A stretch of 64,000 bases of DNA from Gyromitra esculenta (Eukaryota > Ascomycota > Pezizomycetes > Pezizales > Discinaceae): the NCBI GenBank assembly GCA_038503075.1, contig JBCAML010000017.1, positions 744,001 through 808,000 on the forward strand, read 5' to 3'. A program made the position numbers and the translations under genes. The notes under the pieces were generated by a model. That model did no database searches. It saw only the letters and a list, made by a program, of their open reading frames with translations, and was not told the origin of the DNA. Shown here one piece after another: positions 22,848-34,703 of this stretch (positions are counted from its first letter, which is position 1; each line of letters begins with the position of its first letter).

Positions 22848-23915
22848 TTACAGAAAGTACTCGACCACAACTCCCTTATCCTGCTGCTGCGCGACTGCCT
22901 CTCTATGCTGACTATTCTCCGGCGCCGCCTCGAACACATTAAAGAACCGCTCTCCTTGATCATCGACCTCTAACACGCTCGCCATATTCCCACAGCGATA
23001 ACAGTAATTAGGCGCAGACCATACAGTTGATAATCGGTCATCGTACAGCACTTGGTACCCCTCTTGACACAGCTGATGCGCACGAAGAATATGGGATTGG
23101 TTGTTGACCTGGAGGAATTTCTTCACAACTTGTGCCCCAAATGTGTAACCTGCCCCGCGGGGAGAGAGGGAGAATTCGTCGCGATCGGGGTCTGGGTCGG
23201 ACCAGACAAGGTCGGCCATGGGGCCTTCGTGGGGGATCTCACGGAAACGGTCGATTACTTTGATTTGGTCGATGGAGTGGATGGAGGGTGAGAGACCTAT
23301 AAGGGGGGTTGTTAGATGTGTATAATTGAGGTCGACGAGGGAGAACAAACCTCCGTGGACGCAGAATATGTCGTTGTTTATGACAACGCTTAATGTCAGG
23401 AAATCAAACATGTCTGTAAAATGATGCCACACGCTAGCATTTCCATATTTCCGGCAGCATTCGGTGTAAAAACCATAACTCTGCGTTACACCTCTACTCT
23501 CATGGTTCCCACGAATCAAATGCACTCTTGATGGATATCGTAGCTTCAGACAGACAAGTAACGATATCGTCTCAACGGAAAACAGACCGCGGTCGACATA
23601 ATCACCCAGAAAGAGGTAGTTTGTATCTGGACAAAAACCACCAATCTTGAAGATCTCTAGCATGTCGAAGAACTGCCCATGGATGTCGCCTACCACTGTG
23701 ACGGGGGCGAGGATATGTACGACATTAGATTCTTTCATGAGCTGCTCCTTAAGCTTGTTGCATATTGCTTCGATTACTGATTCTGCTAGTAGCTCTTTCT
23801 TGTATAGGCGCTCGATGCACTCATCGAGGTCGACTGAGACTGCAGTCTGTTAGCTGGGATGAACATATTTTTGAATACTAGGCAGTGAGTGATAGGTACC
23901 AGGCAATCCAGGCAT
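22848..23915 (-). CDS. PPG1: PP2A-type serine/threonine phosphatase, PPG1 class
   Basis: Metal-dependent protein phosphatase catalytic subunit. Exons 23900-23915, 23351-23839 and 22848-23296 join to 317 residues. All PPP signatures are present: GDIHGQ, GDYVDRG, LIRGNHESR, HGGLSPS, RAHQL and WSAPNYCYRCGN. The fungal Ppg1 branch is suggested by DLDECIERLYKKELLAESVIE at the N-terminus and the C-terminal YFL. A PP2A-like YFL tail fits carboxyl methylation, which is known for PP2A and is inference here. Yeast Ppg1 acts with the Far complex on glycogen and mitophagy control. The tiny first exon (16 nt, MPGLP) is my inference from the need for an ATG in frame. The 54-nt second intron (23297-23350) has no stop codon in frame, so retained transcripts would code for 18 extra residues right after HGG. 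Confidence 0.88.
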
Positions 23916-25481
23916 TTGCGACGCAGTTTCTGCACCCAGAAAGCTGGCTTATTGAAGATGAAGTTAGTGGTGGGAGTCGTGGCGACGGTTGTGAGCTTGA
24001 GTGATGTAGCAGCGGCGAGCAAGGGGCTGATGACGGGGGAGAGAAGGGACTGGACAGATGGCGCATGTTCAGGTGGTGGGTTCGGCGCAGATGATAAATC
24101 AAAGGATCTGGTACGCGACCATGCACGTGTCCATATAACGAACAGATTCGTGATATCGCGATGCGCTTCCAACGCGTTCAGATCTCAATCCGAATTTTGT
24201 TTGAGCCAGGCTGGTGGCAATTGTTTCTCCTGTCGCCCCCACGCATCGATGAACGTTAGAAACTGCCCTTTCGAGACATAGTTAGCCGTGTTGGGAATCG
24301 CCCCGCAATCAGCCAAGGGAGGCTCTGGGCTGCTAGAACTCCATCATCTTTCTCCTCACCAGCTTGTCTTCAACTCCTCTTGACTCTTGCGACAGACATC
24401 AAACCGATATGGGAATCACCCTTAACATAACTCAACTCTAGCACATATTTCACCCAAATTCTGAATGTTGTATTTATTTTTTCTGCCTTTTTACTACCTA
24501 CCTAACAATCGCTATCTTACAGTCTAAACTCGGGGACTCACCACACAGCGCTTTCGTGGTAAATTAATGAGCTCGACGCTATCTTTTCCTTATCTCTCTC
24601 CCTCTGCCATAACTTTTCAAGTCTTTGCATCCCCTGTATCCTTTCTTATTCGTGGTGGTGGCGGCAAATCCAAATCCAAATCCAAATGCTCAATCTCATC
24701 TCTTTGTCTCCCTGTCCATTCGTTTGAATCCTCTTCTGCATTACTGGCATATGTTTTGCTTGTCATCGTCATTTTTCGGGGTTGTGGGGCAGATACCTAG
24801 ATGCAGCACGTACATATATACTGATCATCACATCCCTTGATAATCAAGTTAAATCCCTCTTAAAAAAATCAAGTCCTGCTGTCAAGCCCATTTCTCCCAC
24901 TGGAATTTTTGTTTTCTCTGAAAAATCTGCTGCCATTGCTGAGTTCCCGTGTGGAAGGTTGGCAGCGCCTTTTATATCTCACTGCGCCAGATCCATAGCT
25001 TCATCTACCTTTCTGAGACCTGGTCTTGGCGGAAACTCTAACGCGACCTCCATCACCAAGAAAAATTCGGCAACTGAAACACCCATCTCGTTAATCTCCA
25101 AGGCCTCCTCCTCTTCCCTCCCTTGCTGCTGGTATTTTTCCCATCGCCTTTCCTCGTCATCATCACATTCTCTCTAGGACCTTCATTTTCTTGCGTTCGC
25201 TCTATTTCCGTCCTGCTGAGCCATGAATATTGACTTTCTTGCCTGAATCTGAGTCTGATCACAATTTCCCCTGCGTTCTTGAGCTTCTACAGAGCTTGTC
25301 CAAAGGTGGGCTGTCGAGCGGCTATTCTTCACATTTCTCCCTCTCTTGACTTTTTGTCTTATCCTTCAGCGCCTGGCAATTTACTCGCGGAGTAGCTTAT
25401 TTTCTTGTTACCTGGACCTGCAGTCCTTTATACTTCACATTATCCTTTTTTTTTAATCAAATATCCGGCCAAGCTCTTGCG
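23916..25481. other. Divergent promoter region, PPG1 and zinc-knuckle gene
   Basis: About 1.5 kb without a supportable gene. It is strongly pyrimidine-rich on the plus strand from about 24350 to 25450 (long CT runs), typical of a fungal promoter plus long 5' leader for the gene starting at 25482. Frames such as 24782-25177 are Ser/Leu-rich products of this composition. A CAAATC repeat tract is at about 24667-24686. Confidence 0.4.
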
Positions 25482-27731
25482 ATGAACTTACAGCCTCATC
25501 AAAGACAGTTCGCGCATACCTACGCCGGCCCAGCATATCCTCAGCAGCTTGCTCAACAGCAACAGAATTTCACTGGACCAAAAGCGCCAGACCCATGTTA
25601 TAATTGTGGCTCTCTTCAGCATGTAGCTCAGCATTGTCGCGAAGCTCGGAGAGCAGTTCCCGCGTTCGTATCACCGCTCTGAAAGATCACCCAGGAAGCT
25701 TATCGTTAACTTTTTTTTGCCAGTGGGTCGCTTAGCCAAACTCCGCGTCCTCAGCGAGGTAACTTCAAAAAGAACAATAGTAAACCTATCGTTACGCGTT
25801 TTGCGCCTCCCCCAAATTACGCCAATGGCCCTCACCCACAGCAGCCTCCCTTTCCACAGATGGGTCCTTTTCAACCCCATCAACAGCCTCCTCACCAGCA
25901 ACCTCCTCACCAGCAATCCGCTCATCAGCAGCCTCACCAACAACCTCATCAACCTCATCATCAGCATCATCAACATCAACATCAACCTCCTCGCCAGCAT
26001 CCCCAGCAGCAATCCCAGCAGCAGTGGCAACAGCAACCTCAGGGTTACGGTCCTCATGCTCAGGCATGGCAACAACAACCGTATGCCGCTCCTACAGCAG
26101 CTCCTTCGCAGTCTCCTACATACAGCCATCACCAGCAGCAAGCACCACAGTACAGCCGTGGCCAAAAGGCGCAGCCTTCGTATCCTCAGCAACAGCATCC
26201 ATATGGTTATCCTCCCAAGCCAAACTGGACAGTTCCGGCGCAACCCCTAGTGCATCCACAGCCTACCCATCCCCAATATAGTCCAGTTTCCCAGTCACAC
26301 CCTCAACCACCCTACGCTCAGCAGCAAAACTACCAACAGTATCCACAGCAGCTGCTAGTTCAATCGCCTTATACCCCTGTTACTCCGCAAAGTTTTCCAC
26401 ACGTACCATCTACACAGAATTACCACGGGGCCCACGGGCCACAGCCCCAGCAATTTTCCCAGCAGAGCACGGGATCAAATAATGTTCCCACACCGCAGCA
26501 ACCTCCGCCTCCAAAACCACCACCTTGCTTTCCAAATGCTGAAAAGAACGCAAACCCGACAGCTAAGTCTGGTGTTATAAGTACGATCCTTCATTTTAAC
26601 AATATCCCTCGATGATTTGCTAATGATCCTCAAGTTTGGCGCCCTGCTCAACCGACAGACATACCACTGGCACCAACCTTCGTCGAAACCGACGAACAAC
26701 GTGCCTCAAAACAAGCTGTTGGAACTCATATTGGATCCCCAAAAGATGGCCATAAAAAAAAGCGCTCTAGCAAGTATTTTGATGGAAAGGGGAACAGAAT
26801 AGGCAAGGATTTAACTGCGTATGAGGCGGGCAGCGAGATGATGAAGGATCCAGCTTTTACATCTGTTAGGACAGGCGAATCGATGGTGGCCCAACCGCTA
26901 GATTTCGTTCTACCTGATGATCCAGAGGAGGAAGATTCAGAGGTTATGATTGTTGGGGAAATCGCGGAATCGGGAGACGGACTGGAATTAGAGGGGAACG
27001 ATGTGGATGTAGATGGAACAAGTGACGGTACGGAACCTGGAGATGATCAGACGCTAGATGCTCAAAAGGGCCCGAAAAAACGCAAGGAAAAAATGGATGT
27101 TACTACGGGGGATGTCGAGGGACTAAAATCTGAGGGCGTTTTGTCAGAAACAAAGAAATCTTGGAACTGGCAGTCAAGTGCTTCAGTACAGGCCAGTCAT
27201 AATGCTACAATAGGTCGCCGTGAAGGCATAAATAATGGAATTCGTGGAAGAAACAACCATGGCGGAAACCTGGGGAAACGAAAAAGCAGAAGCCCTCTGG
27301 ATAATAGGTATACTCCGTCCTCTTCCCCTAAGACAGTTCACATCTAACCCACCTCAAGTCGTCCCCAAAAACATCGCGTTCGTGATGCTTCTTTAACAAT
27401 CTCCACTTCTTCTATCCCCCCTGTTCACCACGGTCTCCCACAATTACCACCCTCACACCACCCTCTGCCGCCAAAACCGGTAGTGGCCCCGCCTCCACCG
27501 CAACACTTTCACCACGGTAATAATCGCCCTCAGAATACATTGAACCGCCCTCAGAATGCAGGAAACCGAAGGAATCAAAACCATAAGCAGCGAAATCATC
27601 CATATGCAAGGAGGTCAGCAAGCCCGGTGAGGCATATGTTGGTTGATAATCAGCGTCGGGAGCGGGACTATGGACAGGGAAAGGGACGGGGAAGGCAGCA
27701 GCAACAGCAGACTCCAAACACTGGACAATAA
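25482..27731 (+). CDS. CCHC zinc-knuckle protein with Q/H/P-rich low-complexity domain
   Basis: Exons 25482-25663, 25724-26580, 26635-27307 and 27359-27731 give 694 residues. The zinc knuckle at about residues 38-51 reads CYNCGSLQHVAQHC (C-x2-C-x4-H-x4-C), a single-stranded nucleic-acid-binding fold. It is followed by VPAGSLSQTPRPQRGNFKK across the first junction. Residues about 95-345 are a prion-like stretch of Q, H, P and Y with repeated HQQP. Then come a KKKRSSKYFDGKGN basic patch, an acidic region (PDDPEEEDSEVMIVGE) and a basic Arg/Asn-rich tail ending in a Q tract and TPNTGQ. An RNA-binding, condensate-forming protein is a reasonable inference. I cannot name an orthologue. The donor of intron 2 could be 26572 instead of 26581; both keep the frame. 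The first donor is GTTCGT. Confidence 0.75.
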
Positions 27732-29420
27732 ATTGCTGTAGTTTCAACGGTTCCTAAATCACGACACCAGTCGTCTCCAGGGAAGCGACGCCAACCGATT
27801 GTTCGGATCGGGTTCGTTATCTGGGGCCTGCATCACTCTTGAGGACACTTCAGCGGCCTGTAAAAAAAAAGAGCTGGGTAATTTTATTCTTCCGATTTTG
27901 ATTTTTTTTGTTTACTATTTATTATCTATTTCCTCTCGGATTTGATGCTCGGTGAGATCTGGAGGATAGCCAAGGTGTCAGTTAAAACGGTAGGTGGAGC
28001 TTATTCCTAATCCCACTTCTGTCTATAAGTTTCTTTTCCAACTCTGGTATTTTGGTCTGGTGTTCTTCTGTAATAAATATCTTCGCAGCGGGTGTTCTTT
28101 TCCGCAGCACCTGTGTTTAGAAGTATTGGTTATGCTTGTCTATATGGCTTTCACTCATATCTACCCTCTGCCCATTATATTTTCTAGGCTTAATTTCTTT
28201 TATGTTTTCGATATCTTCCATTAAAGATCTTCTTTCGCCTTCTCATGCCCGTTCTGGCCAACGGTGATTCTTATATCGTACTTTTACCAGCACTTATTAT
28301 ATCCCCTCCTTAGCATGTCGAGAGATTAATCGTGCCATCACACACACAACACAAAAGCATGAAGGTTTGTCCTTTTGGATCACCAACAACTTTGCTACTC
28401 CGACTATTACTTCACTACTTCCTCCCACTTCCTCCTTTCTATAAACAGGCAAAGACACGACCAATAGCTCAGACATTTCTTCCCTCTACACTCTGCTGTC
28501 AGCAATTTATCGCCTTATCACCAAGCCTGTTTTTGGTCGGCATACATAAACTTCCTCCCTTTTCTCTGCCCTTCCCATACCCTTCCCAAAGATCATCGCC
28601 CATCCCCTACCATTATGTTTTTTCTGTCTTGGTTTGGGGACTGCTATTGTAGTCATCTTAGCCGTAGATAATACTACTGACCCTACAATATATCAAGAAA
28701 AACAATCCGACCCCCCCCAATCGTATCTCGGGACTCTCGTGGAACGAATGGTCTAAGGTCGCCTCGAACACTTCGTACAGAGGGTACAGTTGTAATGCGG
28801 GGTTACTTGATACTTTCTAACATCGAGGAGACAGGTTTGAGGGAAAAACTGGATCATCCTGGCCTGATGGAATATTCTTCGCCTTATATTCTTGGTAGTA
28901 TCGAGTGATACTACATGATATACATTTCCTCTCCTTCAGTATTTAGTGGGCTTTATAGCCCTTAGACACTTGATCTGCCCCGGAGAAGCACTTCATCCTA
29001 GTATTCTAAAATAGGGACTTAACAGGGCTCCAGTAGATACAACGCTAATCCTTCAAGTTGAGGGGAAACAGTCATGTATACTAGGTATGATGACTGTTGC
29101 GCAGATTCAACGCTAAAGCGTCTACTAATGATTTTAGCAACAGCTTAGAACGTGCTAGCAGGTCAATGGGCCACCGACACGAGAGTAGTTGAGGAGGTGA
29201 TGGTGTAAGACGTAGCGGAGTGGGTAGCGGGGTAGTTAGTTCACCAGAGATCCACAAATAAGATAGGCCAAATACAAAGACATTTAGCCATCGAAAGTCT
29301 TTAGAGATCGCGATCTTAACGCCTTCGCATAGAAATAAAACCCCTTTGCACACAAATAGCCCCACCATTGACCAGTCAGTTATCCTGAACATGCATGTAT
29401 CGATAGACTTGAAAGAAATT
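27732..29420. other. Gene-free region downstream of zinc-knuckle gene
   Basis: The first several hundred bases are probably 3' UTR. The following CT-rich, AT-rich DNA has only chance frames (for example 28332-28652, Leu/Pro-rich). A self-complementary TAGTATCGAGTGATACTA lies at about 28896-28913. Confidence 0.35.
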
Positions 29421-29972
29421 CATCAAGACTTGATCCAACCTCGCCAGCACAAACACAACACCACCCACCCAGCAAGAGCAGAGCAAGCAGCAGGGATACA
29501 GGAGATACAGGGACCAGCTGACAGTGAAAGCACTAACAACCACATCTCCTCGCCAACGGCCAGAGAGATGATGTCGAAAGAACGTACCCATCCTTTGAAC
29601 GCTAAGAACGAGGACGAAGCCAAAGCCACGAATTCAGATCGTAGGTTAGCGAGGAGAGAGAAAAAGCAAAGAGAGAAAGCTGGCTAGAAGGCACTCTAAC
29701 AAGGAAAGGAAGCAAAACGAACTTCTTCCCAAAGGGGTCACACGGACCAAAGATGCTATCCCACCTATAACCGGCGGATGTGGCTTTCCACACCACACAG
29801 GAACTGCCAGTCGGGGCTAGGTGGAAGGACGCAATCCAAAGCGTTTCGGTCTGTTAAACTAGTCATCGACAGCGATTAGGAAAGAAAGGGTGGTGGAAGG
29901 GTATTTATAGGGTGGATTATCTTAGAAGGAGTTCTTGGCCGCAGCTAATGAAGGGGAAGCTCGGTGTCTACA
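29420..29972 (-). repeat. Dispersed repeat, copy R2
   Basis: Reverse-strand counterpart of 14243-14790. Read on the minus strand it starts TGTAGACACCGAGCTTCCCC at 29972, has CCCTATAAATACCC at about 29907-29920, CCTTCCACCTAGCCCCG and GCCGGTTATAGGTGGGATAGC. The copies are clearly alignable but diverged. No open frame is conserved, so it is non-coding. No target-site duplication was found. Confidence 0.6.
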
Positions 29973-30737
29973 TCCTATGTTGTAGACAGTTTATCGCGAT
30001 AGCTTCTTTGCGGTGCATCAATACTACATCCACATACCCCGCTAGCTAGTCCCACGATCCATACCTACTGACCTACTCTATATTACAGTGATATAAAGGT
30101 TCCCGCCTTTACGAATCTAAGGATCCTATTTTCCTGTTACCATTATCATTGCCGCGATGCTTTTTCTTCAATTGTTATATTCCATTACATGTAAAACATA
30201 CTACAAACTCATCCACCAACCGCGCCTCCCAGCTTTGCTTAGGAGCCCGAACCCGAAAACCATCGATTCTTTACTAAATTTGTTTTAGGGCATCTCGTCC
30301 AGCTATTATCTCTTGGAGAAAATCGATGAGTCACTAACTGTATACAGGCGAGTGATGGCTTGTGGATTTTGTGTAACATTATCACGACACAACCATCTCG
30401 GCCACATTTGGAATGAATCCCATGAAACTGGAGTCAGGCATGAGCATAGGACTTCTATCAACACGGCAAGTCTACGGTGAATACAAGGAGTAGAACTCAG
30501 ACCCGAACCGCCCGATTTCAACACGATGAACTAGCAATTTCTCGTATTCTTGGAATCTTCATATGAGTCTACGAAACATCCACAAAACCCCAATACCATT
30601 TTCCGCCAGATCTACTCATATTTCACAAGATCTTTTTGTTCTCCTCTACCCAGATATTCGCGACACCGCACGAAGCAACCCCATTTTATCCTGACACAAA
30701 CGCCGCGCGACAAAAAAACACCCTTAATGCACATCGC
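29973..30737. other. Spacer before importin gene
   Basis: No gene or clear repeat. The bases next to 30738 are probably the 3' UTR of the importin gene, which reads toward this region. Confidence 0.4.
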
Positions 30738-33700
30738 CTATGAAAACAACTGGTTGAGTGGCATCTGTTCCTCAGGTTTTAGTGCCGCATAGAGACTCTG
30801 GAAATCACCTGCGTTGTTTGCGCTGACTTCGCGGAAGAAGCTCGTCAAGTAGGCCTTCGGTTTTTTTCCACTCGTTAGTACCAGATATCAAAAGCAGAAG
30901 GGTTTTTCGGTCTTACATATGTCTCATCGTCTGCCTGCCTTGAATGGCGGCCTGAGCCAGCAAGGGCCAGTATTTCTAAGTAACGTAAGTATCGAAATTT
31001 CACTACCGGCAGATTATAGAGTGGACTAACCTTCATTTGACATACCCGGAATAATCATGCCTCCTTGATCGCCAGCGTCTTCCCAGTCGCCGTCGTCATC
31101 ACTTCCCTCCGAGTCGGCTGCCGCCTGCGAATTGCCAGTGTACATTCTACTAACATCGACACCGCCACCGCCTGTCCCCAATTCCAAGACTAGGAGCTTG
31201 ATGATTTTAAGCGGCACCGGGATCATAGTGTACTGATCGGGATCTAAGGATAATTTTAAAAGGTCAGTTTCTGTTACTAAAACAAAACGCAGCGAATCCA
31301 GAAGACAAGACTGGAGAGTCAAAGGTCAAACTTTGTTTCGCTTTTGATCTAGTCATTATCCGATTACTCTTGGGGACGATCAAATCACCCTTAACCATAA
31401 TTTGAGCCAGTCTTGGATCCTGCAATTGGTACAGCCGTGACAACGCAATGACACTATCGTTATGTTGTGAGTCTATGCGCATCCTAATGAGAAATCGGGT
31501 CCTAGAATAAGCATACTTCTGCCTAATTTCATCGTATCCAGAAAAACTGCTGGAGTTTTCGAGCCATGCACCGAGCACAATTTGTAGGCCATTCACATCA
31601 CCAATCGACAAACCAGCCAGAAAGTTGACGACGTCTTTCGCTTGTTTAAGAACAAGTCGGGCAAAAACAAGAATCAGGCTCTGCGAGACGATTAATATTT
31701 ACGTGCAGTAAAAACCAAAGATGAGGTATCGAACCTGAATGAACGGTGGTGATTGCGCGGTTGCCAGGCGCTCAGCAACTGCATTCAGAAGCCTCGGAAG
31801 GAACGGTCCAAGATGGTCACTAGCCTGAAAATTTCATCAACCCACCAGCCCAAGAAAAATAGGAAAAGCTAATACCTTGTCCACTACTTCTGCCGCCAAT
31901 CCTCCGACTTCAAGTGCAGAGTTATCGGGAATATCAGGCCTCAATAATCTATCAATTATGACAAGCGTCACCTCCAACCCAGACTTTCCTTCCGCATCAC
32001 GCCTTGGAAATATTAAATATTAGCACTTAATCTAGCCTCGTAGAAATTTATCAGCATACCATTGGAGTAATTGTTGGACATCATGCTTCACAATATGCCC
32101 AAGAGCCTCGCAGCCAGACTGCAATACCTCCGCATCCTCGCAACAATTCAATATTCTTTGTAGCCGAGGCACCACAGTTGCAACGAACCCATTTGGAAGC
32201 GGTTCTGATCCATTTTGAGTCAAGACGGACAAAATATCGGCTGCAAGCTGAAAAGAAGGAAATTTTTCTTTAGCTTAGGCCAGGAAAGAATATTTAGAAG
32301 TAATATAATAAAGAGGAACACTTACATTCATCAAAGGATGATCCTTGCCATCTGGACCCACATCCAAAGCCACGGAGAGGAAAGGCAACATTTTCTCACA
32401 TAGTGGTATAAATGATTCATAGAGCTCCTCCGAAATGTCTTGGAATAATTCATGAACCAGGCTCGCCAAATGCATGCTTGTAGGGCCGTTATGGGCTATG
32501 GCAAAGATCAAATCAACGACCTGCACGTTAGGATCAATTGCAACTGCGTAGTTTAAGCCCACTGCACTGCGTACAGCCTCCATCAGCTCCGCCAGAACAT
32601 CTTGGCTATCCTCGGCTTCATCGTGTGGCTTATGTGCCATGAAGCTACGAACCGCGGTGATAATATCGGCTTGGTACGGTCGACAGACTTGCAGATCAAC
32701 GATCTCACAGTACCTATATCCAGTCAGAAAGAAAGAAAGAAAGAAAGCGTAGCCAGTTGCTTACTTCTGGAGGACTTTAATACATGATATTTTCACGATA
32801 TCTGACGGGTCATTTGTGGACGCGCGAATCGTTTGCTCCATTAGTTCGGTAACTCGTGGACCAACAGTTTCCGGGGTTGCTTTAGTTAAAGTTCCCGCCA
32901 AATAGTAACCTCTTGCTCTAAGGAATTGATCTTCTTCGCGATTGCTGCCGATGGCAGAAACAACATATTCCAGAAGGCTTGCAGCAATGCTGGGATTGAT
33001 CTTCCGATCCATCTCAGCGAATTCGCTCAGTAACTCATCCCAAATGAACAAGACGGCTTCTTTCAGCTGGCGGCTATTCTAAAGTTAGCGAGTTTTAGCG
33101 GGGAGGGATGAAAGCTTCATCTCACGTTTCCCCCGACTTGAAGATTTGCTGTGTGTATTCCCATAGCGAGGCTTCTGTTTGTGGTTGAAACGATTCCCCA
33201 AGTTTCTACCCGAATTAGCCCGGCTTCCATGGGTTAGTACTTTCTTCGGCGGCCTTACCAATATCAAGTCACCTGAGGCGCTTCTAGGAGTGTAATTTGC
33301 GGAAATTGACGTTTCTTCGCACAAGAAAACGTTTAGATCAACTTCCCACATGCCCTCATCTTCTGAAGCAACCTGACTGAGGGCGACAGTGGCATGTACC
33401 ATTTGGTCCAAAGGAGTCCCCGGCCCACCCCCAATACTAGCACGTGCTAACTCATCCCTCACCGTCTTATTTTTCAAGCAAGTTTGGATAAAATCAAGCT
33501 GTTCTAGCACCAAGAGATCCAAACTGTATGGTAAACTGTCCAAGTCAACTAATCTCCCTTCCGATTCGTTGATAACAAAGTCACGAACATAACGGTCCTT
33601 GACGGTGTTCAATTCTTGCCAAGTGACAGCAAAAATCTGGCCAAGAAACGGGGCAAGAAGTGAGCCGAAAACTTTACGGATTTGCATGATCGTGCGGATA

Positions 33701-34703
33701 ATTTGGATCCTGAGGGTTACGACACCATCGAAGCTAGGGTCGTCGGTTTGAGGGAAAGGGCCGCTCAGGGTTGTGACAAAGAACGGCACCCATAAATCAA
33801 GGATCTCCTTTGCAAAGTCATTGACAGCGCTTGGATGGTCCTCTTTCACCATTTCAAGCATCTCGATACAGGCGAAGAAGACATGGACAGCTAAAGCGCG
33901 GATAGAAAAGTTTCTCGTGTTGTGGACAGCAACCCCGTAGACTACTTGGATAAGGTCTTTGGCAGTTGAGAAAAACTGTTCGTCGGAGAATCCATCATTA
34001 ACAAGATCTAATCTAGGTAAGCTTATAGTCCAACGACAGCCAGCTTGTATTACACTCACCACTAAGCACACGCAGGGCTCCATGGACTTGCGACTCGTTT
34101 CCCTCGGAGATCAATTTTAGTAGATCTTGAACAAGGGTTGGCCACTCCTCCGGGAAATCTATGCTCAGCTGTTAGCTAAACGCTCCCAACGGCCACAGCC
34201 CAATCCCACATACCTAAGCTAGCAATCTTGCTCACAACGTAGGATGCTGCTGTCCTAATCTTTCTTTGCTCATCCGTAACCAAGCCCAGCAATGCAGCTC
34301 TCATCTGAACCTTAATCTCGTCTCTGACCACCTGGCCCTTAAATTCCTCAAAGCTAGGGCTCCAACAATGCTGAACATAACGCTTTAGAATTAAAAGAGC
34401 AGCTTGACGAGCCGTCATGTCGAGTTGCTTGGCGGACGCGATATTCATTAGGGCAACAGGTAGACCTGCACGTGAACAAGTTCGCAATCAGCTCCCAAGG
34501 TAGATGACAGGCGAATTGGGCCCCAACAGACCATCATTGCTATACAATGCAGTGATTTGAGCTTCCGCGCTACGTCTAGGGCCTTCTGCAGATGACTGGA
34601 GTTCGCCCAGAAGCCGGAGGATCCTATATGAAGTTGCGTGTTTGGTAAGTACTTTGAACACCTTTCGAACGAGAATTGGCTGAAGGGCTTACTCCTGCTC
34701 CAT
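30738..34703 (-). CDS. KAP114: Importin-9 / Kap114-type karyopherin beta
   Basis: This family imports histones H2A-H2B, TBP and other cargo in a Ran-GTP-dependent way. I joined 15 exons: 34693-34703, 34532-34623, 34214-34465, 34060-34158, 33259-34007, 33126-33205, 32765-33073, 32326-32713, 32060-32247, 31876-32002, 31735-31824, 31332-31680, 31031-31243, 30917-30975 and 30738-30854. They give exactly 1040 residues, close to human importin-9. The first exon encodes only MEQE-. Landmarks are LRLLGELQSSAEGPRRSAEAQI (importin-beta N domain), MTARQAALLILKRYVQHCW, EDEGMWEVDLNVFLCEETSI followed by SANYTPRSASGDL, GDLIVPKSNRIMTRSKAKQ then NPDQYTMIPVPLKIIKLL, an acidic DSEGSDDDGDWED patch, and C-terminal YLTSFFREVSANNAGDF. 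The intron at 32714-32764 carries a GAAA microsatellite. Naming it Kap114 rather than another karyopherin rests on the NPDQYT/PLKIIKLL region. Confidence 0.9.

Noticed and set aside
25671..26250. Leu/Arg-rich reverse frame and Asn/Ser-rich plus frame over the zinc-knuckle gene
   Set aside because: Out-of-frame readings of the Q/H/P-rich exon.
28332..28652. 106-codon plus frame with hydrophobic N-terminal part
   Set aside because: Leu/Pro/Ser composition from CT-rich DNA, with no domain and no splice support.
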